NCBI GenBank assembly: GCA_049965715.1
Contig: JBMFWA010000018.1
Span: 1 to 27,954 of the forward strand
DNA length: 27,954 nucleotides
DNA from: JAKAFX01 sp049965715
GTDB taxonomy: Archaea; Thermoplasmatota; Thermoplasmata; Thermoplasmatales; Thermoplasmataceae
Direction of reading: 5' to 3'
Below, piece by piece: positions 8,282 to 16,132 of the stretch. Position numbers and translations under genes: made by a program. How positions within the stretch are numbered: position 1 is the first letter of the stretch; each line of letters begins with the position of its first letter. The notes beneath the pieces were generated by a model that was not told where the DNA came from, did not search any database, and saw only the letters and a list, made by a program, of their open reading frames with translations.

Positions 8282-8653
8282 ATGGTTTCAATACTCAAGA
8301 AAAAGCCCCAGAAGAGTTCACAGATACCCAGATCGCAGAGAAAATTCATAGATCTCAATAACGTAAATCTTCCTGATTATACTGCAGAAGTCAAATCCAC
8401 TTTCAAGGTTGCGGAGATTTACAAGTATGAGGATATCATCAACATGAGCGATTTCGTCTACGGCGGAAACATAATACTGTTTGACTGCAAGGCAATATCC
8501 AACGAGGATATGCTCATGAAGAGGATAACAGAGGAGATCAAGTCCATGGGCAGAGATATCAACGGCGATGTTGCTGCCATCACAAAGGATTTAATCATTC
8601 TCACACCCAAGGGAATAGCAATTGATCGGAACAAGATCCGCGGTTCCTACTAA
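8282..8653 (+). CDS. sepF: Archaeal cell-division protein SepF
   Basis: A 123-residue protein of the SepF (DUF552) family. In FtsZ-containing archaea SepF anchors the FtsZ ring to the membrane. The conserved core VAEIYKYEDIINMSDFVYGG (about 43-62) followed by NIILFDCKAISNEDMLMKR and the end INGDVAAITKDLIILTPKGI are recognisable. The N terminus MVSILKKK is the usual place of the membrane-binding amphipathic helix; here it is short and basic. About 35 variable residues link it to the core. A strong TATA box supports this start as leaderless. The 3' end overlaps the convergent MFS gene by four bases. No ftsZ is in the window. Confidence 0.92.
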   Translation: MVSILKKKPQKSSQIPRSQRKFIDLNNVNLPDYTAEVKSTFKVAEIYKYEDIINMSDFVYGGNIILFDCKAISNEDMLMKRITEEIKSMGRDINGDVAAITKDLIILTPKGIAIDRNKIRGSY

Positions 8654-9909
8654 GAAATGGAGGAGATCAATTTCTCCTTGCCCTGGACAGCATCCGTTTT
8701 GGGCAATGATCTGATTGCAATCGCGGATGCAGCGGCGACCACGGAAGCCGCAAGTATGAAATCTATGGAATAGCCAAGGTAGAGCGCAACTACTCCTGAA
8801 ATAAATGAACCGAGGATCTGCCCAACGCCGTTGAACGAGTTGTAATAACCGACAGCTTTTCCCCTGAGGGTTTTCGGGGCGAAATGCGACACAGTGGTTA
8901 TCTGGCTTATCCCGATAAAGCTCCAGATTCCGCCTAGAATGCCGTATACGGCGATGGAGATTATGAGATAAAGAGAGTTTTCAACTGCCACAAGGGCAAT
9001 CCCGGCCATTATCAGGAATATGACTATTCTCGCCAGGAGGCTGACGGTAAGAACCCTTCTGGAACCGAATCTGTCGAGTGCCTTTCCAGACCATACATAG
9101 GTGAGGGCCGAGAATATCGCATTGGACAGATACATCACGAATACCAGCGTCTCCGATGCACCAAGCCTGTTGATAAGGAATACCGGATACGGGACAAGGA
9201 ATATCTGAAAACCCAGCATCAAGAACGATGCTGAAAGCAGATAGATCATTAGAGGCCGGCCAAGGTTTCTGTCCCTCTTCCTGCCGTTAAGAGCCATGAA
9301 ATGTATCACGTTTGAAGGAAAATATCTGATTCTTTCAACAACCTTTATGGAGTTTAACATCCATAACCTGCGTCTTCCAATGGTTCTGTCCGGGTCCTTA
9401 ATGAATATGAATACGCTTATCGCTGCTGATAAGTAAAGAATCGCGGAAATTTCGTATATTGTCAGGAGGATGCCCTTGCTTGAGGCTGAGTAGAGTGATA
9501 TGATTACGGTTCCAAGTATTAATCCCACCACTGTACCGGCTGCAGAAACTTCGTTGAATCTGGACATCACCACTGGCCATTTGCTCTCCTTCGAATTCTC
9601 AATAAGTATCAGCGTTGAAATTGGCACCGAAGCCGTTGCAACGAGCTGGAACAGCACCATGATCAGAATATATTGCGTTATGGTATGAACAAGCATTATG
9701 AGCATCAATGAGATAAAACTGCCAACGAATCCTATCATTATGAAGATCTTCCTCTTCCTGAGATAATCGGAAATGTTACCCCAGAATATCAGAGCCAGAA
9801 CGGATGCGATAGAGGCTGCAGACGTAGTTATCCCCATGTAGAAAACATTGGACCCGAGATAGACAATAACAAATAATGGTAAAAGCGGTGTCGTAACGCC
9901 TCCCGCCAT
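8650..9909 (-). CDS. MFS transporter (start uncertain, likely longer)
   Basis: A major facilitator of at least 419 residues and about 12 membrane segments. GNISDYLRKRKIF is the loop 2-3 motif and GKALDRFGSRRVL its second-half copy; a long central loop separates the halves, as in drug or metabolite exporters. The substrate is unknown. ATG 9909 cuts through the first membrane helix: the same frame upstream reads KWFIGYFIAN directly before MAGGVTTPLLPLF and stays open to a TGA at 9997-9999, yet it contains no ATG, GTG or TTG. The real product therefore probably begins upstream at a rare start codon, or the frame is broken near 9975-10000. A good TATA box at 10038-10045 lies upstream. The stop overlaps the end of sepF. 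Confidence 0.85.
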   Translation of the reverse strand: MAGGVTTPLLPLFVIVYLGSNVFYMGITTSAASIASVLALIFWGNISDYLRKRKIFIMIGFVGSFISLMLIMLVHTITQYILIMVLFQLVATASVPISTLILIENSKESKWPVVMSRFNEVSAAGTVVGLILGTVIISLYSASSKGILLTIYEISAILYLSAAISVFIFIKDPDRTIGRRRLWMLNSIKVVERIRYFPSNVIHFMALNGRKRDRNLGRPLMIYLLSASFLMLGFQIFLVPYPVFLINRLGASETLVFVMYLSNAIFSALTYVWSGKALDRFGSRRVLTVSLLARIVIFLIMAGIALVAVENSLYLIISIAVYGILGGIWSFIGISQITTVSHFAPKTLRGKAVGYYNSFNGVGQILGSFISGVVALYLGYSIDFILAASVVAAASAIAIRSLPKTDAVQGKEKLISSIS

Positions 9910-10037
9910 ATTGGCAATGAAATATCCTATGAACCATTTATTGTTCGCAATTTTTTCAGGTTCAGGGTTCTCGATGTTTTCCGTGTTTGCGGGATGTCAG
10001 ACCAATACAAAAAATGTGTGACTTACAGTTGCCATCA

Positions 10038-10045
10038 GATATAAA
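10038..10045 (-). promoter_or_regulatory. TATA box of the MFS gene at 8650-9909
   Basis: Minus-strand TTTATATC predicts a transcript start near 10015, about 105 bases before ATG 9909 and ahead of the unexplained open frame, which supports an upstream translation start. Confidence 0.5.
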
Positions 10046-10084
10046 GAATGAAAAAATTAGAAAAATTTTCAGCAGCAGATGTGT

Positions 10085-11518
10085 TCAGTTGTGTGCTGCG
10101 TATCTCACTTCGCCTGAAATTTCCTCCAGGACCTTCCCCTTTGGCTCCGGCAGTGCAAACACTGTCAGAACGAACCCCAGTGCAGAGAGGAATGCCAGTA
10201 TGAGAAACAGGCTTGACTCCCCAAGAGCTGCTATTATGATCACGTTCAGTGCGGTTCCTATGAAGGCTCCGGTTTTTCCGCCTGCAGCAGATGCCCCCGT
10301 CCCAAGACCTCTCAGGGCTGTTGGGAAGACCTCTGGCGGATATATGAAAGTGGTCACATTGGGCCCGAATTCTATGAAGAAGTAGCTCAATCCGTATATT
10401 ATCAGGAATTCTGAAAGGAAAGCGGGTGAGAGGAGATAGCTGAATATACCCAGAACTGCAAAGCTTACAGTCATCGCCATGAATCCAACAAGCTGTATTG
10501 GCTTTCTGCCGATCCTGTCAATGGTGAATGTTGCTATCCAGTATCCGGGGAACGCTGCTATGCCGAATACAAGAAGAGTGTAGAACGACGTTGCTTTCAG
10601 TGCTGACATACCTGTAACAGTCGAAGGAACAAGACCGGAAAGCATCTGGTTGGACATTATGGAATTCCCGTAAAGAGCCCAGTCCATGAGGAACCAGGAT
10701 CCCGCTGTTCCAATCAGTGTTATGAGGAAAATTCTGTCGGTGAAGAGCTTTGACCACTTAATCCTTGTTGACCTTGCCACAGTCCCGGTTTCCTCAACAC
10801 TGACGCCCGACACCTTCGCCCAGTTCTTCGCCGCTGTCTTCGCGTCTCCTTCCACATTCAGTGAGTATTTGGGTGTCTCGGGAAGTTTTCTCCTTCCATA
10901 GATCACGAACAATGCGGGAATTGCTCCGAAGGCCAGCATCAGTTTCCATATGAGGGCCGGTGCCATGCCGGAATATATCAGACCAAGTGTTATGGCCGGT
11001 CCTACAACGAGGCCCAGCGACTGCATGGAAAACACCATGCCCACAAGCATTCCCCTCTTCTTCGTGTTGGAATATTCTGACATTATGGTTGAGCTCGTAG
11101 CGTAGTCACCGCCAATACCGATACCGAGAAGGAATCTCCAGGCGATAAGCGTCAGGACACCGTTCACAGGCGTGAGAAACGCACTTCCAAGTGCGCCTAT
11201 TATCAGAAGCACGAGTTCTATCCCGTATACCGCTTTCCTGCCAAGCATGTCAAGAAGTCTTCCAAAGACCACTGCACCTATCACCGCCGAAAGAAGTGCA
11301 GTTGAGGCTATAAGCGATTTTGCCCCCACTGAGAGCGCTGCCCATCCTGCCAGCGGGAGGAGGGCAAGCACTGCCCCTATTATGAACAGATCGTAGGCAT
11401 CCGTAAAGAAGCCCATTCCGGCTATCAGCCAGGTCTTGTAGTGGAATCCCCTTACCTCGGTATTGTTGATGGAATCGAGTAAATCAGATTCCCCTTTTGG
11501 TTCTCCAGTGTTATTCAT
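10085..11518 (-). CDS. MFS transporter, phosphate:H+ symporter (PHS/Pho84-like) family
   Basis: A 477-residue, 12-helix major facilitator closely matching the phosphate:proton symporter group: GMGFFTDAYDLFIIGAV near the N terminus, GRLLDMLGRKAVYG in loop 2-3, GIGIGGDYATSSTIMSEY in helix 4, and FGPNVTTFIYPPEVFP near the end of helix 10. Asp residues in TDAYD and GGDY are those involved in phosphate/proton coupling in Pho84-type proteins (family knowledge). Some archaeal relatives carry organic acids instead, so phosphate is likely but not certain. The frame opens at 11524 (MLMNN); I prefer ATG 11518 because ATTTATAG at 11541-11548 is centred 26.5 bases away (leaderless). It is monocistronic. 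Confidence 0.9.
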   Translation of the reverse strand: MNNTGEPKGESDLLDSINNTEVRGFHYKTWLIAGMGFFTDAYDLFIIGAVLALLPLAGWAALSVGAKSLIASTALLSAVIGAVVFGRLLDMLGRKAVYGIELVLLIIGALGSAFLTPVNGVLTLIAWRFLLGIGIGGDYATSSTIMSEYSNTKKRGMLVGMVFSMQSLGLVVGPAITLGLIYSGMAPALIWKLMLAFGAIPALFVIYGRRKLPETPKYSLNVEGDAKTAAKNWAKVSGVSVEETGTVARSTRIKWSKLFTDRIFLITLIGTAGSWFLMDWALYGNSIMSNQMLSGLVPSTVTGMSALKATSFYTLLVFGIAAFPGYWIATFTIDRIGRKPIQLVGFMAMTVSFAVLGIFSYLLSPAFLSEFLIIYGLSYFFIEFGPNVTTFIYPPEVFPTALRGLGTGASAAGGKTGAFIGTALNVIIIAALGESSLFLILAFLSALGFVLTVFALPEPKGKVLEEISGEVRYAAHN

Positions 11519-11540
11519 CAGCATTTGATCAGCGCTTTAA

Positions 11541-11548
11541 CTATAAAT
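11541..11548 (-). promoter_or_regulatory. TATA box of the phosphate-type transporter
   Basis: Minus-strand ATTTATAG, centred 26.5 bases before ATG 11518. It lies at the edge of an extremely A/T-rich block (about 11550-11640). Confidence 0.55.
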
Positions 11549-11549
11549 G

Positions 11550-11820
11550 TTATCAATATAAATTCTATATCTATATATATACTATATTTTTTTTCAAATG
11601 TATATTTTTATTATTTAAATAAATATTTTTTTTATTAAATCAACCAGATTCATTCGGGCATATTGGATTACAAAGAAAATGGGCACGACTCTGGATGTGA
11701 TCATGATTCTGATCTCTGATAGGTCACATCTTATTGCCATTTTTGTGTTTCCCTGTCTTGCGATTCAACAGATTGTCCTGAGTTTCCCCTATTTCTATCC
11801 AGGCTTCTCATGGAAAGGTT
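11550..11820. other. AT-rich divergent intergenic region
   Basis: About 11550-11640 is almost pure A/T with repeated TATATA and T-runs, unlike the flanking genes; it may hold promoter or chromatin-binding sequence for the divergent genes. Further right is an inverted repeat GATGTGA (11694-11700) / TCACATC (11724-11730) with a 23-base loop that itself contains TGATCATGA-like repeats. This could be a regulator site or a small hairpin RNA. No gene is supported here. Confidence 0.35.
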
Positions 11821-11830
11821 AAGGAGGTGG
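11821..11830 (+). promoter_or_regulatory. Strong ribosome binding site that decides the TatD-like start
   Basis: AAGGAGGTGG matches the archaeal anti-Shine-Dalgarno sequence almost fully. It sits nine bases before TTG 11839 and overlaps the upstream GTG 11827, which therefore cannot be the start it serves. Confidence 0.7.
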
Positions 11831-11838
11831 TAGCCCTA

Positions 11839-12711
11839 TTGGATACGTTCAGGTGTGGTGACATGGGCAAAAATTCCGTATTATATCCCATAGTGTTTGA
11901 CAATCATGTTCACCTGAGAAAAGACGGGTTCCTCATGGATGCTGTGAAGAGATTCATTGCATCTGGGGGAAATGCGATCAACCTCGTTAACCTGCCTGAT
12001 TATGAAATCGTCCCTTCGGAATATTACGAAAGATTGTATTCAAACACCCTGGAGATCGCAGATGCTGTTCGCCGCGAATTCGGCATCACGGTGCTGGTGA
12101 CACTGGGACCCTATCCACTTGATTATTTCTTCTTTGAAAGAGCATCGATCGATCCTGCAAGGGCAATGAGGGACGGAATTGACATGGCTGCCAGGTTCGT
12201 AAGTGAGGGGAGGGCGGATGCCATAGGTGAGGTGGGGAGACCGCATTTTCAGGTTAGCGATGATATATTGAAAATGTCTGAGGACATCTTTGAATATGCC
12301 ATAATGACCTCCAAGGACCTCGATAAGCCGGTCATAATGCACACTGAAGACCTGACGGAGAAATCCCACAGGGAACTGATTGAATTTGCTAGAAAGACAG
12401 GCATGGATCCAAGGAAACTGGTGAAGCACCATGCACTTCCTGCAGATTTTGGAATCCGGGATCAGATGACCCTTTCAACGCTCGCATCAAGATCAAACGT
12501 CAGAGTCGCAGCCACCTCGAACAGGGATTTCCTCCTGGAGACTGATTATGTCGATGACAGAAGCAAGCCGGATAAGGTGATACCCATAGATTCCGTTCCC
12601 AGGAGGGCAGTAATGATCAAATCTGAATACGAAGACTGGGAGAGAATACTTGAAACCGCCTTCATAAGGGTCCCAGCATTCCTTTATGGAAATGAACTGT
12701 TCAATCTGTGA
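11839..12711 (+). CDS. TatD-related metal-dependent hydrolase (archaeal group)
   Basis: A 290-residue TIM-barrel amidohydrolase-type enzyme of the archaeal TatD-related group. Metal ligands are in place: DNHVH (Asp21, His23, His25), EVGRPHF (Glu131, His136), MHTED (His168), KHHA (His197/198) and LETDY (Asp236). TatD relatives are metal-dependent nucleases or phosphodiesterases; the archaeal group has no assigned substrate that I can state. The longest frame begins at GTG 11827, but the near-perfect ribosome site at 11821-11830 overlaps that codon and is ideally spaced for TTG 11839. ATG 11863 (MGKNSVLYP) is the fallback. It is followed by the GINS gene with its own promoter. Confidence 0.85.
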   Translation: MDTFRCGDMGKNSVLYPIVFDNHVHLRKDGFLMDAVKRFIASGGNAINLVNLPDYEIVPSEYYERLYSNTLEIADAVRREFGITVLVTLGPYPLDYFFFERASIDPARAMRDGIDMAARFVSEGRADAIGEVGRPHFQVSDDILKMSEDIFEYAIMTSKDLDKPVIMHTEDLTEKSHRELIEFARKTGMDPRKLVKHHALPADFGIRDQMTLSTLASRSNVRVAATSNRDFLLETDYVDDRSKPDKVIPIDSVPRRAVMIKSEYEDWERILETAFIRVPAFLYGNELFNL

Positions 12712-12732
12712 TCTGATCAAAACACAACTTAC

Positions 12733-12740
12733 CTTATATA
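12733..12740 (+). promoter_or_regulatory. TATA box of the GINS gene
   Basis: CTTATATA centred 25.5 bases before ATG 12762, which predicts a leaderless mRNA. Confidence 0.7.
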
Positions 12741-12761
12741 CGAAAGTATCATGGTAAGATT

Positions 12762-13406
12762 ATGACCCTTCCTCCTACTGAAATCGACAAGATCTATTCC
12801 GATTTGCAGAGTGCAGTAAGAGTTGAAAAAAACACTAAAAGGATCAGAAAAATTGAACCAAAATTTTACAGCAGGATCGTTGAGGCGTTAGATTCACTTG
12901 AGGAGGAGTCCATCAAACAGGCGCCTGTCAATATAGACGAATACATTGCCATAAAACAGAGGAAGACCCAGATAGAACATGAGTTCAATTCATTCTTCCA
13001 GCTCAGATTCACCAAGATCCTTCGCCTATCGGTCTACGATATGGATGATGAACTTTCACAGCTCATCGATATAGAGAAGGAGTTCCTTTCCAGGGTGAAG
13101 ACCATTGTCAAGGCAGAATACGATGTCCTTCTCAACAGGGCAAAGCCTGCACAGGAAACGCGGAAGGAAAAGGGAGAGCCAGGACCTGAAATCAGGATTA
13201 TTCCGCAGGAGCCTGCAAAGTATACGAAGAGGGATACTGACGAGTATGTTCTTGTACGCATAATCGGTGATCAACCGCCGATTGCGATGCCGGAGAGGAA
13301 TTATTACCTGCGCGACAATGATCTTGTGCATCTCAGGAAGAAGTTCGCAGACCTTCTGATAAACAGGAAGATAGCAGTTAAATCTGAAATCCCTGAAAAC
13401 CCCTGA
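12762..13406 (+). CDS. DNA replication factor GINS (Gins51-type)
   Basis: A 214-residue subunit of the GINS complex, which joins MCM helicase and the Cdc45/RecJ-like protein at the archaeal replication fork. Residues 1-125 are the helical A domain. After a proline/charged linker (about 127-160) comes the small C-terminal B domain, with VLVRIIGDQPPIAMPERNYY and LRDNDLVHLRKKFADLLINR, matching the Y-x-L-xx-xD-xx-xLP-xxxAxxLI pattern. The order A-linker-B marks the Gins51 (Sld5/Psf1) class. Thermoplasma relatives are known to use a single GINS protein as a homotetramer; whether this genome has a second one cannot be seen here. A TATA box supports leaderless expression. A 7-bp hairpin overlaps the stop codon, and the RNase P RNA begins 46 bases later. 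Confidence 0.9.
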   Translation: MTLPPTEIDKIYSDLQSAVRVEKNTKRIRKIEPKFYSRIVEALDSLEEESIKQAPVNIDEYIAIKQRKTQIEHEFNSFFQLRFTKILRLSVYDMDDELSQLIDIEKEFLSRVKTIVKAEYDVLLNRAKPAQETRKEKGEPGPEIRIIPQEPAKYTKRDTDEYVLVRIIGDQPPIAMPERNYYLRDNDLVHLRKKFADLLINRKIAVKSEIPENP

Positions 13407-13415
13407 CTTCAGGGG
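13400..13415 (+). other. Hairpin over the GINS stop codon
   Basis: CCCCTGA-CT-TCAGGGG is a perfect inverted repeat containing the TGA stop of GINS. It is followed by AAAAG, not a T-run, so it is not a typical archaeal terminator. It may be an RNA processing or stability element between the mRNA and the RNase P RNA. Confidence 0.45.
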
Positions 13416-13452
13416 AAAAGTTAATCATTTCAGAAGTTCATGCTGTACATGA

Positions 13453-13774
13453 AGGGTAAAAGCCCGAGGGCAACTTACGCTCGTATGAGTGAGGAAAGTC
13501 CCCCCTCCACGATACACCCCAAGGGATGCAAATCCCTATTCCGAGAGGAATGGTAAAGATAAAAGAAATGTACGGTCCCGGCAAAGGATGATTCTTCGGA
13601 TGACGTTTCCGGGAAAACCGATGGGAAAATCTTCCTGGGGGGAGAAAGTCTAAACAGGGCCAGTGAGCTGTATCGCAAGGTCCGGGTAAGACGTGGATCT
13701 TTGATCCGGCAGTTCAATGTTGCCACCTGCCGCTGGCAGGGAACAGAAAGGGGCTTATTCCGGGCATTTACTCT
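13453..13774 (+). ncRNA. rnpB: RNase P RNA (archaeal)
   Basis: The catalytic RNA of RNase P, which trims tRNA 5' leaders. The universal core is present: GAGGAAAGTCC (13491-13501, CR-I and 5' strand of P4) and ACAGAAAGGGGCTTA (13743-13757, CR-V and 3' strand of P4), with GTCCCC pairing GGGGC. The ends form P1: 13453-13466 pairs with 13761-13774 (core GGGTAAA with TTTACTC, then GCCCG with CGGGC, one A-A mismatch), which sets the limits at about 322 nt. Internal hairpins GCCCGAGGGC and CTCGTATGAG follow P1. A weak TATA-like TTAATCATT lies about 13421-13429. The 105-codon minus-strand frame across it is not a gene. Confidence 0.92.
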
Positions 13775-13909
13775 CCATTCCTGTTCTTTCATGATCAGTG
13801 ATCTGGCCCTTTGAATTTTCTGTTATGCCCTTTAATGCATTATTAACCTGCCATATGTCGCTGGAACTGCTAATAAAATATAATAATGCGTAAACCATAG
13901 ATCATCATC

Positions 13910-14101
13910 ATGCCTGACAAGGAATGCGATGTGAAGGGTTGCGAGAATGAGAGTTTCCAGACGGTCCCAGCAGACCTGGCCTCAAAACTTTTCCAGTTCA
14001 AGGAGAAGAAGACCAAGGTCCATCTTTGCAGGGAGCACTACAAAGAATACAAGAAGGCAACCAAGAAAGAGAGAGAACTTGACAGGCTTGCCTGGAAATA
14101 A
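13910..14101 (+). CDS. Small putative zinc-binding protein
   Basis: A 63-residue, very basic protein that I recognise only as a conserved-looking archaeal small protein. Cys6 and Cys11 (ECDVKGCENE) and Cys40 with His43 (LCREHYKEYKKATKKERE) form a C-x4-C-x28-C-x2-H set that could bind one zinc ion. The C-terminal third is a Lys/Glu-rich helix. It could bind nucleic acid or a protein (inference). ATG 13910 is preceded by a TATA box AAATATAA at 13876-13883, so the mRNA has almost no leader. The glycosyltransferase gene starts five bases after the stop, so the two are probably co-transcribed. Confidence 0.75.
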   Translation: MPDKECDVKGCENESFQTVPADLASKLFQFKEKKTKVHLCREHYKEYKKATKKERELDRLAWK

Positions 14102-14106
14102 GGATC

Positions 14107-14967
14107 ATGGAATCTACTAACCTTGGCATATCAGTTGTCATTACGACATACAACGACGGGGACTATCTCAGGGATTTGCTGGACAGTCTGGTAGTCCAGG
14201 AACAGCCACTTGAAATTGTGATAGTTGATTCTCTCAGCACCGATAATACGTCCACCATCCTGAAGCAGTATGCTGCAAAGTATCCATTCATCAGATATAT
14301 ACGGAGGAAATGCTCCCGCGGAGAGGGCAGGAACATAGGGGTTTCCGAGTCGAAATATGACTACATCCTCTTCACTGACGGAGATGCGATAGCCAATGCC
14401 TTCTGGGTGAGAAAGATGAGGAAACAGTTTGCCCGCGGATACAGGGTTGTCGCCGGGAAAACCATACAGATGGGCTATGGGCCCTTTGAAAAACTCGCAC
14501 GGGTGGAACTTTTCTTTGAAAATTATGATGTAACTTATCCTTCGGTGAATCTCGGATATCTGAAGACCCTCTTTCTGGATCTTGGCGGCTTTGACCCCGA
14601 TTTCATAACTGCTGAGGACATTGACCTGAACATAAGGGCGGTCCTCAGAGGTGCCAAGATAGGTTACTGCGATGAGTGCGTGATTTACCACAGGACAAGA
14701 AGCACTGTGATAGGATTCATCCAGCAAGCCTTCTGGAACGGCTTTGGGAGGAAGCAACTCACCAGGAAGCACCAGCATGTTTGGTCCCATTTCAAGCCCT
14801 CAGCCCTTTTCGATCCCAAGGTCATCAATTTCTGGTATATCATAAGAGGCGTTTCAGCAATAGTTGGATATGTAACATGCAGATTATTCGGGCTTGATTT
14901 CATCAGGCATTACCACAAAACTTCTGAAACTGTAATAGTGAGCGGTAAAATAAATGACGGGACGTAG
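14107..14967 (+). CDS. Family 2 glycosyltransferase with C-terminal membrane segment
   Basis: A 286-residue GT2 enzyme. ISVVITTYNDGDY (8-20) starts the nucleotide-binding domain, FTDGDA (89-94) carries the DxD motif, and TAEDIDLN (168-175) supplies the catalytic-base ED pair, followed by YHRTRS. A hydrophobic stretch at about 243-262 could anchor it to the inner face of the membrane. The motifs and the order are those of rhamnosyl/galactosyl-type transferases acting on lipid-linked or surface glycans, but donor and acceptor cannot be told. It follows the small zinc protein by five bases in a likely operon and lacks a promoter of its own. It differs from the GT2 protein at 7555-8220, which is of the dolichyl-phosphate type. 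Confidence 0.88.
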   Translation: MESTNLGISVVITTYNDGDYLRDLLDSLVVQEQPLEIVIVDSLSTDNTSTILKQYAAKYPFIRYIRRKCSRGEGRNIGVSESKYDYILFTDGDAIANAFWVRKMRKQFARGYRVVAGKTIQMGYGPFEKLARVELFFENYDVTYPSVNLGYLKTLFLDLGGFDPDFITAEDIDLNIRAVLRGAKIGYCDECVIYHRTRSTVIGFIQQAFWNGFGRKQLTRKHQHVWSHFKPSALFDPKVINFWYIIRGVSAIVGYVTCRLFGLDFIRHYHKTSETVIVSGKINDGT

Positions 14968-15052
14968 ATCGTGGGTTTGCCAGCCACTTTCACACGGGTG
15001 AAAACTTCATGCCCAGTTAAAAAACTTTATCCAATGTTGTTATATAGTGTCC

Positions 15053-16069
15053 ATGACTGACACCAATAAATTCATCCCTGACAGGAAGGTTCAGGGTGAT
15101 TTTGTAAGCGCCCTTATAAGGCAGTTTAAGTTCAAGCGAGAGGACTTCAGGACCATAGGGAGCATAGGGGGTTTCACCTCCCTTATAGATCTGGGAAATT
15201 TTGCAGTGGCATTCAACACGGACAATGTGGGAACAAAGTCCATTATTGCGGAAGAGGCTGGAAGATACGACACGATCGGTATTGACTGTGTCGCAATGAA
15301 CGTGAACGATACTATAACCAGCGGAGCCGAACCGATCTCAATGGTTGATTATATAGAGCTGAACCAGGTTGACAACGAAGTGGCCAGGCAGCTTGGAGTG
15401 GGGCTCAATGTGGGAGCCCAGATGGCAAACATTACAATAGTCGGGGGGGAGACGTCCATTGTTCCCGATCTTGTGAAGCATATCGATCTCGCTGGTACGG
15501 TGTTCGGTATCGTGCAGAAGCCGCAGATCATAAATGGCGAGAACATACATGACGGCGATCTGATGTTTTCCCTGGGAAGCAGCGGCATTCATTCCAACGG
15601 ATTCACCACGGTGAGGAGGATTCTCAGGGAGAATGAAATTGCACTTGATTCAAAATTTCCCGGGGAGAGCAAGACCGCCGCCGACATTCTTCTTGAGCCC
15701 ACCAGAATTTACGTGAGAGAGGTTCTTGATATACTTGATCTTGTGGATGTGAAGGGAATGGCCAACATTACGGGTGGCGGAATCAGGAACGTGACCAGGC
15801 TGAAGGACATGAAATATATCATCGAGAACCCTGTTGAGCCGCAGAATGTGTTCAAGAAGCTTCTTGAACTGGGAAACATAGACAACCAGCAGGCCTACGA
15901 GACCTTCAACATGGGCATGGGATTTATTCTGATAGTTGATCCGGAAAGCAAAAAGGATCTGATGAACAAGCTCCGGAACAAGGTCAGCATTAAGGAGATT
16001 GGGCATGTTGAGAATGGAACCGGCATTGAGATACCGTCCCTTGGAGTGGGCTATACCGGGTATTTCTGA
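15053..16069 (+). CDS. purM: Phosphoribosylformylglycinamidine cyclo-ligase (AIR synthetase)
   Basis: A 338-residue cytosolic enzyme that makes 5-aminoimidazole ribonucleotide from FGAM with ATP, step five of purine synthesis. The N-terminal half has GSIGGFTSLID and FNTDNVGTKSII, then IGIDCVAMNVNDTITSGAEP, the conserved PurM subunit-interface segment. GGETSIVPD follows, and the C-terminal half has NITGGGIRNVTR and FNMGMGFILIV. The length is close to the usual 340-350. GTG 15047 lies in the same frame, but ATG 15053 is centred 26 bases from the TATA-like ACTTTAT (15024-15030), so I take it as a leaderless start. No other pur gene is adjacent. Confidence 0.95.
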   Translation: MTDTNKFIPDRKVQGDFVSALIRQFKFKREDFRTIGSIGGFTSLIDLGNFAVAFNTDNVGTKSIIAEEAGRYDTIGIDCVAMNVNDTITSGAEPISMVDYIELNQVDNEVARQLGVGLNVGAQMANITIVGGETSIVPDLVKHIDLAGTVFGIVQKPQIINGENIHDGDLMFSLGSSGIHSNGFTTVRRILRENEIALDSKFPGESKTAADILLEPTRIYVREVLDILDLVDVKGMANITGGGIRNVTRLKDMKYIIENPVEPQNVFKKLLELGNIDNQQAYETFNMGMGFILIVDPESKKDLMNKLRNKVSIKEIGHVENGTGIEIPSLGVGYTGYF

Positions 16070-16103
16070 TGTCTTAAATAATACTTAAACACAGTTAATT
16101 ACA

Positions 16104-16111
16104 TTTATTTA
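16104..16111 (+). promoter_or_regulatory. TATA box of the 116-residue NifX-like gene
   Basis: TTTATTTA centred 25.5 bases before ATG 16133, giving a leaderless mRNA. Confidence 0.55.
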
Positions 16112-16132
16112 GTAAAAGGAAATATTGTTTCG

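Noticed and set aside
13475..13792. 105-codon minus-strand frame
   Set aside because: It is antisense to the RNase P RNA, which explains the sequence fully.
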